Shown here one piece after another: positions 1 to 6,288 of a DNA stretch of 7,545 nucleotides. Source of the DNA: Lachnospiraceae bacterium (GTDB lineage: Bacteria; Bacillota; Clostridia; Lachnospirales; Lachnospiraceae); assembly GCA_017463035.1 (NCBI GenBank), contig JAFTPY010000308.1, forward strand, positions 1 through 7,545. Reading direction: 5' to 3'. The position numbers were made by a program, and so were the translations under genes. The stretch's first letter is position 1. Each line of letters begins with the position of its first letter. The notes under the pieces are model-generated. The model had not been told where the DNA came from. It saw only the letters and a program-made list of their open reading frames with translations, and made no database searches.

Positions 1-548
1 AAGGAAAACAAAAGCGACTGCAATTTATCCACGTTTCTGCTTCGCAGGGCACTGGTCATAATGACACCTGCAAACGGATACACATCCTTATAGGTTTCCT
101 CCGCTTTTGCCAAAGTCTCCTTATCCACCGTATCCATTTTGTTAATAACCAACACCACCGGTGTTTTCGTCCGGGCCAGCACCTCTAAAATATGCTGTTC
201 ACCCGCGCCGATATAATCCGTCGGCTCCACCAGCCACAAAATCACATCCACCTCGGCAAGAGTCCCCTCAGCCACATTGACCATATATTCGCCCAGCTTA
301 TTTTTCGCTTTGTGAATACCCGGGGTATCCAAAAAAATAATCTGTCCTCTGTCATCGGTATACACCGTCTGAATCCTGGTACGGGTGGTCTGGGGCTTAT
401 TGGAAGTAATCGCAATCTTCTGCTTAATCAGATGATTCATCAGTGTAGACTTTCCCACATTCGGCCTTCCGATTAAGGCTACAAAACCGGAACGAAAGCC
501 ACGCTCGCCTTTTCCTGCTTTTTTATTTTTTTCATTTCCTTGTGCCAT
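1..548 (-). CDS. era: GTPase Era, N-terminal part (cut by left window edge)
   Basis: Era is an essential GTPase that binds the 3' end of 16S rRNA and assists 30S subunit maturation. The 182 residues visible contain the whole G domain: P-loop GRPNVGKS at 27-34, switch I NKPQTTR at 50-56, DTPG at 74-77, NKMD at 136-139 and the G5 motif SAL at 166-168. The NKPQTTR plus DTPGIHK combination distinguishes Era from the related GTPases Der and MnmE. The C-terminal KH RNA-binding domain lies beyond the left edge, so the gene is partial only because of the window. The ATG at 548 is preceded by AAGGAG at good spacing. The protein has a Lys-rich N-terminal tail about a dozen residues longer than E. coli Era. 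It starts 42 bases after the stop of the M16C peptidase with no terminator visible between them, so it is probably co-transcribed. Family assignment is near certain. Confidence 0.97.
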   Translation of the reverse strand, partial: MAQGNEKNKKAGKGERGFRSGFVALIGRPNVGKSTLMNHLIKQKIAITSNKPQTTRTRIQTVYTDDRGQIIFLDTPGIHKAKNKLGEYMVNVAEGTLAEVDVILWLVEPTDYIGAGEQHILEVLARTKTPVVLVINKMDTVDKETLAKAEETYKDVYPFAGVIMTSALRSRNVDKLQSLLFS

Positions 549-590
549 AACGTTCTCCTTACAACCGCTTCCCGGCGACTGCTCTTTCTC

Positions 591-3533
591 TTACTTTAAC
601 AAATCACGTACTGTCATAAAGTGGGATGCATCCTCACGTACCTTCTTTTCGGAACCTACCGTACAGCAACAGTTCTGGGACAACATCGCCTTCACGCCCT
701 CTGCCAACGCACGTACATCCTCTACCGTGATATTTAAAATCTCGTCTCTATGCTTCTGTACCGATGCAAAGGTAAGACCGGTCAGATATGCGGTAAGCCC
801 ACGCTCACCTTCCATACGCGGATTGCGCGGCATATCCACATTACTCATGGTACCGATCACATACTTGGTCATCTCTGCCTCGTCTGCTTCAAACTTCTCA
901 ATATACTCTACCGCATCCGTATACACCTGCATGGTTCTGCTAAGGTGCGGATCTCTCCAGGAATAGAATGCCATTCGGCCGTTTTCTAACGCCATCAGTG
1001 CCGCACCGTAGGCACCGCCCAACACTCTGACCTGATTCCAAAGATATCCGTAGCTCATGGCGGTACGAAGTACTTCATAGGCTCCGGTATACTCTAAGCC
1101 CGCATCCCTGAAGTTTCCTGCACAACATACATACTGTACCTGTCCCGGAGTAATGAAGCCCTCGTTCTTCTTTTCCGGAGAAAGCTTCAGACAACTTCCC
1201 TTTGCCTCCGGAGAAAATGCCGCAAACAATGCTTCACACTGCTCTTTTACCAGTTCATACCCCTCCGCATCCGCAGTTACGCTGAGCATCATCACATCCT
1301 TTGCAAAAATACATGCATATACTTCCGCAAGCTTTTGTACCAACTGCTCCTTACGGCTTTCAAAATTCTCCAACAGCTCGGAAATAAACTCATAATAAGC
1401 AATTCCGTCCAAAAGCTCCATAGCAACACCTACTTCGGAGAAATAGGAAGATGCACGTTTTACGGCAGCGCCCTGTGCCATATCCACGTATCTGCTCTCC
1501 AGCCCGCTCTTACGCTCCAACAAAATCTCACGCAAGCGGATCGGATTGTTATATACGGTTTCCGTAAGCAGTTCCTTCATATAGGTAAACAATTCCGGAA
1601 CCTTACCGTATAACGTCTTACCTTCCGCAAGGAAGAATACCCGGTAGTCCTTCAAATCATCATACTTGGAAGAAATCATGGTACTGACGGAAAGCCCGCC
1701 GGTATTGATACTGATTTCATTATTCAAATCCAGATAACTGTGCTGTTTTGTATCCATACGACCGAATAAATCCGCCAGTATTCCCGCATACGGCAATAGC
1801 TCGGCAGACACCTTCTTCATATCAAATAAAAGCTTTACATAAGCGATTCCTGCGGTAAACAACTCCTGGTGAAGTGTGGTAACACCTGCGATTTCCTTCA
1901 CTTCGTTTACAAACGGATCCGCTTCCTTCTTAATATCCTCGCGGGTCAATTGCGGAATCTTTGCCAAATCCTCCGGTTTTGACGGCTCGCTCTGGTACTG
2001 CTTTAATGCATTTGTCTGTGCTACCAGTGCCTCGACTTCCTCATCGGACAGGGATGCCTTGTAATTTGCCAGTTCTTTGCTGAGAGCTGCCTCTTTTTCC
2101 GCAAGCAGTCCCACCTTCGGCAATAATTTTAAAAATACCGCATGCGTATTATCAAGTAACTCCTCTTTGATTAAGGTTTCGAAGTAATCCGTCTCAATCA
2201 ACGCACGAAGCTTATCAAATACCGGAGTCCAATATAAATTATCAAATACTTTATTATCATCATACAGCCAGGTTCCCAACATCGTCTGGCCGTAACGCAA
2301 GCCCTTCGGATAATTTCCTGAATCTCCTTCTCTCAAAGAAAATTCCATACTGTTTAAGGCTGCATACAGAGACTTTTTCGGCACCCCTTCCTCGACACAC
2401 TTTTCCAAGGTTTCCGTTACAACACGCAAGAAGTCTTCTCCCCTGTCCTCTGCCGCATTCTTTGCAATCACTGCCAAAAACGGTTGTGCCACCACATCCG
2501 TAAAATCCGCGGCACAATCCTCGCCGATACCGGCTTCCGTAAGAGCCAGTCTAAGCGGCGTTCCCGGCTTGTTAATCAATGCGGAGCAGAGCAGGGAAAC
2601 CGCAGTTTCCTTTACCACGTCTTTTTCGCCCGTAAATGTCACACCGTATGCAAAATATGCAGCATCCTTTGCTTCTTCGCTGTTATTAACAGAGTAGAAG
2701 CTCTCTACAGTCTTTTTCGTTTTGAAAGACTTCTGAATCTTTAAAGAGGAATCCAACTCAATTTTCTCAAACCGGCTCAAATACTCCCGATCCATCCATT
2801 CTAAGCGCTCTGCCACATTCATATCACCGTACAGATAGATATAACTGTTTACCGGATGATAATAACGCTTATGGAACTCCAAAAACTGCTCATAGCTAAG
2901 CTCCGGAATATGGTCCGGATCACCGCCGGATTCCACTCCGTAAGCCGTGTCCGGATACAAAGCCTGCTGAATCTCGGAAAACAGCACCTCATCCGGGCTT
3001 GAAAAAGCACCCTTCATCTCACTGTATACCACACCGTTATAGGAAAGCTCAGCATCCGCACTCTCCAGCTCGTAATGCCAGCCCTCCTGCAGGAAAATAT
3101 TCTTCTCATGATGGATATTCGGGAAAAAGACCGCATCCATATAGACTTCCATCAGATTCGCAAAATCCTTATCGTTGCAACTTGCCACCGGATAAATCGT
3201 CTTATCCGGGTAAGTCATAGCGTTCAAAAACGTATTTAAGGAACCTTTTACCAATTCCACAAACGGGTCCTTTACCGGGAACCGCTCCGAGCCGCACAAC
3301 ACGGAGTGCTCCAAAATGTGCGCCACACCGGTAGAATCCTCCGGCGGTGTACGGAATCCCACGGAAAACACCTTATTATTATCATCGCAGGAAATCACCG
3401 CGATTCGCGCACCGGATTTCTTATGACGAAGTACAATACCAAAGCCTGAAATATCCGGCAGATTTTCCTCCGATACCACCTCATAAGCCGACAATTTTTT
3501 CAAGGTTTCTGTATTTTTAATCACATGACTCAT
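591..3533 (-). CDS. M16C family zinc metallopeptidase, presequence protease (PreP)-like
   Basis: This is a full-length 980-residue insulinase-superfamily peptidase of the PreP/M16C type, whose members degrade short unstructured peptides inside a closed chamber made of two halves. The inverted zinc motif HILEH is at 72-76 (ligands H72 and H76, catalytic base E75). The third ligand is predicted to be E172 in the YSEMKG motif, about 100 residues on, as in PreP. The C-terminal half carries the conserved Arg/Tyr pair R836 and Y842 in the RVLGGAYG motif that completes the active site. The middle (roughly 465-710) corresponds to the M16C-associated domain. I see no signal peptide or membrane segment, so the protein is predicted to be cytosolic. 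Three consecutive cysteines lie at 955-957. The start at 3533 has AGGAG about 11 bases upstream. era follows downstream. The physiological substrate in bacteria is not evident; turnover of peptide fragments is an inference from the family. Confidence 0.95.
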   Translation of the reverse strand: MSHVIKNTETLKKLSAYEVVSEENLPDISGFGIVLRHKKSGARIAVISCDDNNKVFSVGFRTPPEDSTGVAHILEHSVLCGSERFPVKDPFVELVKGSLNTFLNAMTYPDKTIYPVASCNDKDFANLMEVYMDAVFFPNIHHEKNIFLQEGWHYELESADAELSYNGVVYSEMKGAFSSPDEVLFSEIQQALYPDTAYGVESGGDPDHIPELSYEQFLEFHKRYYHPVNSYIYLYGDMNVAERLEWMDREYLSRFEKIELDSSLKIQKSFKTKKTVESFYSVNNSEEAKDAAYFAYGVTFTGEKDVVKETAVSLLCSALINKPGTPLRLALTEAGIGEDCAADFTDVVAQPFLAVIAKNAAEDRGEDFLRVVTETLEKCVEEGVPKKSLYAALNSMEFSLREGDSGNYPKGLRYGQTMLGTWLYDDNKVFDNLYWTPVFDKLRALIETDYFETLIKEELLDNTHAVFLKLLPKVGLLAEKEAALSKELANYKASLSDEEVEALVAQTNALKQYQSEPSKPEDLAKIPQLTREDIKKEADPFVNEVKEIAGVTTLHQELFTAGIAYVKLLFDMKKVSAELLPYAGILADLFGRMDTKQHSYLDLNNEISINTGGLSVSTMISSKYDDLKDYRVFFLAEGKTLYGKVPELFTYMKELLTETVYNNPIRLREILLERKSGLESRYVDMAQGAAVKRASSYFSEVGVAMELLDGIAYYEFISELLENFESRKEQLVQKLAEVYACIFAKDVMMLSVTADAEGYELVKEQCEALFAAFSPEAKGSCLKLSPEKKNEGFITPGQVQYVCCAGNFRDAGLEYTGAYEVLRTAMSYGYLWNQVRVLGGAYGAALMALENGRMAFYSWRDPHLSRTMQVYTDAVEYIEKFEADEAEMTKYVIGTMSNVDMPRNPRMEGERGLTAYLTGLTFASVQKHRDEILNITVEDVRALAEGVKAMLSQNCCCTVGSEKKVREDASHFMTVRDLLK

Positions 3534-3564
3534 TTCTTCCCATTCTCCTTTATCCTTTTTGATT

Positions 3565-3593
3565 ATCTTACCACATCGGCCACAAAAAATCCA
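3565..3593 (-). promoter_or_regulatory. Possible promoter of the M16C peptidase-era operon
   Basis: Read on the minus strand there is an extended -10 element TGG-TAAGAT (3573 down to 3565), with a weak -35 candidate TGGATT at 3593-3588 and a 17-base spacer. Transcription would start near 3558, leaving a leader of about 25 bases that contains the AGGAG site. The -35 is a poor match, so the extended -10 would have to carry recognition. It lies back to back with the cold-shock gene promoter. Confidence 0.4.
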
Positions 3594-3604
3594 TAAAAAT
3601 CCAT
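3585..3604. repeat. Two tandem copies of a 10-base repeat in the divergent promoter region
   Basis: AAAAATCCAT occurs at 3585-3594 and again immediately at 3595-3604. The pair lies just upstream of the cold-shock gene -35 box and over the putative -35 of the divergent peptidase gene. Ten-base spacing places both copies on the same face of the helix. It may be a regulator site or a chance A-rich duplication. Confidence 0.5.
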
Positions 3605-3611
3605 GGTATCA

Positions 3612-3640
3612 TTGACAATTTTATAAATTTATGCTATCTT
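3612..3640 (+). promoter_or_regulatory. Sigma-A type promoter of the cold-shock gene
   Basis: A perfect -35 box TTGACA at 3612-3617 is followed after exactly 17 bases by TATCTT at 3635-3640. A TGC immediately before it gives an extended -10. The start would be near 3647, giving a leader of about 50 bases. This is one of the strongest promoters in the window, which fits the high expression typical of cold-shock proteins. Confidence 0.8.
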
Positions 3641-3696
3641 AAATTTAGGCTGTTTGATACGGCTCATTTATTATTTTAGTTTCGGAGGAACATAGG

Positions 3697-3894
3697 ATGA
3701 ACGGCACAGTAAAGTGGTTCAACGCAAAAAAGGGGTTTGGCTTTATTTCCGATGAGAACGGAACCGATGTATTCGTACATTATTCCGCATTAAACATGGA
3801 CGGATTTAAGGTCCTTGACGAAGGCGACAAGGTAGAGTTTGAAGTAGTGACCGGTGAAAAGGGTCCGCAGGCTGCAAACGTTACGAAGTTATAA
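3697..3894 (+). CDS. Cold-shock protein (CspA family, single cold-shock domain)
   Basis: This 65-residue single-domain protein of the CspA/CspB family binds single-stranded RNA and DNA and melts mRNA secondary structure as an RNA chaperone. The RNP1 motif KGFGFI is at 12-17 and RNP2 VFVHY at 25-29. The opening MNGTVKWFN and the closing GPQAANV are typical, and the length matches the usual 65-70 residues. The start is fixed by GGAGG at 3684-3688, eight bases before the ATG. The gene is monocistronic, with its own strong promoter and a 12-bp-stem terminator 19 bases after the stop. Most Clostridia carry several paralogues, so the exact symbol (cspA, cspB and so on) cannot be assigned. The leader of about 50 bases is much shorter than the E. 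coli cspA thermosensing leader, so cold induction through a comparable RNA switch is not evident. Confidence 0.97.
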   Translation: MNGTVKWFNAKKGFGFISDENGTDVFVHYSALNMDGFKVLDEGDKVEFEVVTGEKGPQAANVTKL

Positions 3895-3913
3895 TTCATA
3901 ATCCTGAAACAAC

Positions 3914-3950
3914 AAGAAGCAGGTCAGCCGACCTGCTTCTTATCTTTTTT
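3914..3950 (+). terminator. Strong intrinsic terminator of the cold-shock gene, probably bidirectional
   Basis: A perfect 12-bp stem (3914-3925 paired with 3930-3941) closes a four-base AGCC loop and is followed by ATCTTTTTT. It ends the rightward cold-shock transcript. Read leftwards, the same hairpin is followed by GTTGTTTC and lies 20 bases beyond the stop of the converging PilZ gene, so it can plausibly terminate that transcript as well. Confidence 0.92.
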
Positions 3951-3969
3951 CTTTATTTTTACAACGTTC

Positions 3970-4320
3970 TTATGCTTTCGCCTTTTCTTCATATTCATCA
4001 AAGATATATCCGAGAACCGGAGCCAGACCTACAAACTCACATCCGTAAACAATTCTTCCTTCCTCTCCTTCGGCACTGCGGATAATCTTCACAACGGTAT
4101 ATAACACAGACTCCTTAGAGCCCATCTCAAGCTTCGCATTAAAGTAATAACCGATCGGCAAAACACTTTCGCTTTCAAAGCGAATACCGCCCTTTGAAAC
4201 GTCCGTAACAATAATCGGCGCATCCTTTACATCAACCCGCACATTATCCTGCTTAAACAAAGAGGACACACTCAGCTCCAATGCAATCTTCAGTCGCTTA
4301 TTCTTTCTCTTTTCTTCCAT
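3970..4320 (-). CDS. Stand-alone PilZ domain protein, predicted c-di-GMP receptor
   Basis: This 116-residue protein is essentially one PilZ domain. PilZ domains bind the second messenger cyclic di-GMP through an N-terminal RxxxR motif and a downstream D/NxSxxG motif. Both are intact here: R5-KNK-R9, and D40-V-S42-KG-G45. The YGCEFVG strand near residues 92-98 is typical of the last beta strands of the fold. No signal peptide, membrane segment or extra effector domain is visible, so it would act by binding a partner protein. The ATG at 4320 has AAGGAGG five bases upstream. It lies downstream of the S66 peptidase gene in the same direction but has its own promoter at 4374-4402. The partner and output (motility, exopolysaccharide or other) cannot be read from the sequence. 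Confidence 0.93.
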   Translation of the reverse strand: MEEKRKNKRLKIALELSVSSLFKQDNVRVDVKDAPIIVTDVSKGGIRFESESVLPIGYYFNAKLEMGSKESVLYTVVKIIRSAEGEEGRIVYGCEFVGLAPVLGYIFDEYEEKAKA

Positions 4321-4373
4321 GACAACCTCCTTTATCTTATATCACGTATATTGCTACACTCCTATCTGGTTAC

Positions 4374-4402
4374 AGTATACCGTTTCCCGTACAAAATGAC
4401 AA
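4374..4402 (-). promoter_or_regulatory. Promoter of the stand-alone PilZ gene
   Basis: On the minus strand, TTGTCA (4402 down to 4397) and TATACT (4379 down to 4374) are separated by exactly 17 bases. The predicted start is near 4367, with a leader of about 47 bases ending in a strong AAGGAGG. The elements lie just past the stop of the S66 peptidase gene, and no terminator is seen between them. The PilZ gene can therefore be transcribed alone and may also receive read-through. Confidence 0.75.
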
Positions 4403-4421
4403 GCAGTTTTTGTGCAAATCG

Positions 4422-5426
4422 CTACTTTGTCATCAAAACCTCTCCTTTTCCTTCCGAAACGATAATTTTCGCCATTGCTCCGTTAATCATTGTCATACGC
4501 GGTGCCTTATGCCCCACATCTGCTTCAAACACGATAGGAAGCCCCAGTTCTCCCAATACAGACTCCACTGCTTCTCTATAGGAAATCTCATAATCCGAAG
4601 AAAAAAAGGTAGGACGTCCGAATACAAAGCCCTTTGCATGACGGAACCAACCTGCCTCTTTCAAATGCCAGAGTCCGCAGGTCAGTCTCTCTGAACTTAA
4701 TGCAAAGCTCTCCAGATACCACAAAATTCCGTCGTTCCTGTAACGCTCGCAAAACTCTGCGGTCTTGTCAAAGCGTGTACCTACCAGGTCCAGTAACACA
4801 TCCAGACAGCCTCCCAGAAGTCGTCCGGTCAATTCTGCGCAATCCTGCGTACATTCCCATTTTACCGGTGTATCTTCCTGATAATCCTCATCACCGGTAA
4901 TTCGTTCCGCAAACCCGTTTTTGTAGCTTGCAAAGCTCTTTTGTACAAGCTCTTGTCCTTCTAAAATCGCCACATTCTCTTCCAGACACCGATGCCACTT
5001 TGCCATTCCGAAATCGCCGTAATTTCCGGCATACACCGTCGCCATATCACAATTGGTCGTAATCGTAAACAAAAGCCCGGTAGGATCCGAATACCCCTGA
5101 TACCACTTCGGATGTTTTTTTATGAGTTCAAAGTCCGCATAAGTAAGCATTTCTGCCAAATAGTCGCCACCGCAGGCCTGAATGACCCAGGACACCTCCG
5201 GATTCTTCACCAGAGAATGAAGTTCCTCTGCCCGCTCCTTTGCCGGCGCGCTTCTCCCTTTCTCCTCCGTTCTCACATCGGAAGTCTCCTCCGTAAGATA
5301 TCCCCTCTTTTTAAACTGACCGGCCGCATTATCCAACCGAAGCAAATCCACCGGTGATGTTTTACCGCCGGAGCACGCTGTTATCCCAATTTTATCTCCC
5401 TTTTGTATCCACCTTGGAAATATCAT
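4422..5426 (-). CDS. S66 family serine peptidase, LD-carboxypeptidase / MccF-like
   Basis: The 334 residues match the S66 peptidases, a family with a Ser-Glu-His triad. It includes LdcA, which removes the terminal D-Ala from murein tetrapeptide during cell-wall recycling, and MccF, which inactivates the peptide-nucleotide antibiotic microcin C. The nucleophile is predicted as S113 in GYSDPT, the glutamate as E239 in LWYLES and the histidine as H306 in DVGHKAP. The spacing is close to MccF and the length is normal. The GGCLDVL segment (205-211) has Cys where many relatives have Asn. There is no signal peptide, so it should act in the cytosol. The ATG at 5426 is preceded by GGAAGG and by a good promoter at 5452-5480. 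The MccF-like subgroup is suggested by the QACGGDYL loop at 83-90, but the substrate cannot be decided, so no symbol is given. Confidence 0.9.
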   Translation of the reverse strand: MIFPRWIQKGDKIGITACSGGKTSPVDLLRLDNAAGQFKKRGYLTEETSDVRTEEKGRSAPAKERAEELHSLVKNPEVSWVIQACGGDYLAEMLTYADFELIKKHPKWYQGYSDPTGLLFTITTNCDMATVYAGNYGDFGMAKWHRCLEENVAILEGQELVQKSFASYKNGFAERITGDEDYQEDTPVKWECTQDCAELTGRLLGGCLDVLLDLVGTRFDKTAEFCERYRNDGILWYLESFALSSERLTCGLWHLKEAGWFRHAKGFVFGRPTFFSSDYEISYREAVESVLGELGLPIVFEADVGHKAPRMTMINGAMAKIIVSEGKGEVLMTK

Positions 5427-5451
5427 TCCTTTTCACCTTCCTTCTCTGAAA

Positions 5452-5480
5452 AGTATAGCATAATCTATCTTTTTATACAA
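5452..5480 (-). promoter_or_regulatory. Promoter of the S66 peptidase gene
   Basis: Read on the minus strand: TTGTAT at 5480-5475, a 17-base spacer, then TATACT at 5457-5452, preceded by TGC to give an extended -10. The predicted start is near 5445, leaving a leader of about 18 bases that holds the ribosome site. It diverges from the promoter at 5508-5536, with 27 bases between the two -35 boxes. Confidence 0.75.
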
Positions 5481-5507
5481 CAATATTCACATATGAGTTT
5501 TTTATAC

Positions 5508-5536
5508 TTGCAACAAAATCGCCTATGTAGTATAAT
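5508..5536 (+). promoter_or_regulatory. Promoter of the YcgR-like / HExxH protein operon
   Basis: TTGCAA at 5508-5513 and a perfect TATAAT at 5531-5536 are separated by exactly 17 bases. Transcription should begin near 5543, giving a leader of about 48 bases before the ATG at 5591. This start lies upstream of the TTG at 5570, so the promoter does not by itself decide between the two possible start codons. Confidence 0.82.
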
Positions 5537-5575
5537 TATTGTGACAGATACTAACATTTTTGCTATATTTTGTTC

Positions 5576-5581
5576 AAGGGG
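5576..5581 (+). promoter_or_regulatory. Ribosome binding site that selects the ATG start at 5591
   Basis: AAGGGG lies nine bases before the ATG at 5591. The in-frame TTG at 5570 would add seven residues, but it has only T-rich sequence upstream and no Shine-Dalgarno match. If TTG were used, this site would lie inside the coding region. The ATG is therefore preferred. Confidence 0.75.
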
Positions 5582-5590
5582 CTTTTACGT

Positions 5591-6250
5591 ATGACAATTT
5601 TGGATTTAGATGAACAACATCCGGTGACTCTTGTAGTAACCGTCGGACTGAAATCAAAGGATTTGGCCACTACCGTTTTGGAGGTACATTCCGATTACAT
5701 TCTGCTCCAGCCGATTCTGGTGGACGGACGGACGGTAGGCTTCGGAGACACCTGTACCATCGACCTTTTATATTTACAGGACCAGGTGGTCTATGCATGG
5801 CACTCCGTTTCCCTTCCTCTTGTTAAAATCAAAGGAAATACTTACTACAAGGTTGAATTGGAGGGCGAAGCAAAGCCTTACAACCGTCGCGGTTCCTTCC
5901 GCGTATACGTAGGCGAAACTATGGCCATCACCGTGTTCCAAAGCAGCGGTCCGCAGGCCTTTAATGTATTGGTCCGGGATATCAGTGAAACCGGCTTCGG
6001 TTTTGTAAGCAAGGAGGAGTACGAAATTTCCCGTACCATCCGTTTGGCCATTCCGCTTACCGACCGTAAAACGTTAGTGCTTTCCGCCACAATTGTACGC
6101 CGGGATTACAATGAAGAAAAAGGGACCTACAACTACGGCTGTAAGTTTGTCGAACCGAATGCTTACCTGTCCAGTTATCTTATGGCAAAACAAAGAGAAC
6201 GTCAGCAGGGAAAGACCAGTGCTTATTCCGCCACCAAAAAGCGTCGGTAA
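5591..6250 (+). CDS. YcgR-like protein: N-terminal YcgR/PilZN-type domain plus PilZ domain
   Basis: The 219-residue protein from the preferred ATG has two parts. Residues 1-90 form a beta-rich region like the N-terminal domain of flagellar brake YcgR. Residues about 98-200 form a PilZ domain with the c-di-GMP-binding motifs (R)RxxxR at R99/R100-GSF-R104 and DxSxxG at D130-I-S132-ET-G135, followed by YGCKFVE at 182-188. In YcgR, c-di-GMP binding lets the protein contact the flagellar motor and slow it; similar receptors in Gram-positives include DgrA/YpfA. The C-terminal tail (199-219) is basic and probably disordered. An upstream TTG start at 5570 is possible but lacks a ribosome site. The next gene begins 38 bases after the stop with no terminator between them, so the two are probably co-transcribed. 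No flagellar gene is in the window, so a motility role is inferred from the family only. Confidence 0.9.
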   Translation: MTILDLDEQHPVTLVVTVGLKSKDLATTVLEVHSDYILLQPILVDGRTVGFGDTCTIDLLYLQDQVVYAWHSVSLPLVKIKGNTYYKVELEGEAKPYNRRGSFRVYVGETMAITVFQSSGPQAFNVLVRDISETGFGFVSKEEYEISRTIRLAIPLTDRKTLVLSATIVRRDYNEEKGTYNYGCKFVEPNAYLSSYLMAKQRERQQGKTSAYSATKKRR

Positions 6251-6288
6251 TTCGCACCTCTGTCCTTATGCAGAAAGGAGGATGACAT

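Noticed and set aside
192..476. Open frame of 94 codons on the plus strand opposite era
   Set aside because: It is a shadow of the era G domain on the other strand, with no ribosome site and no recognisable protein features.
2260..2744. Open frames on both strands inside the M16C peptidase gene
   Set aside because: They overlap the well-supported peptidase frame, are Cys/Arg-rich in the manner of out-of-frame translation, and lack ribosome sites.
4992..5357. 121-codon plus-strand frame opposite the S66 peptidase
   Set aside because: It lies antisense to a gene with an intact catalytic triad, and its composition (His, Arg, Pro-rich) is typical of a reverse-strand shadow.
5570..5590. TTG start giving the YcgR-like protein seven extra residues
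   Set aside because: No Shine-Dalgarno precedes the TTG, whereas AAGGGG is well placed for the ATG at 5591.
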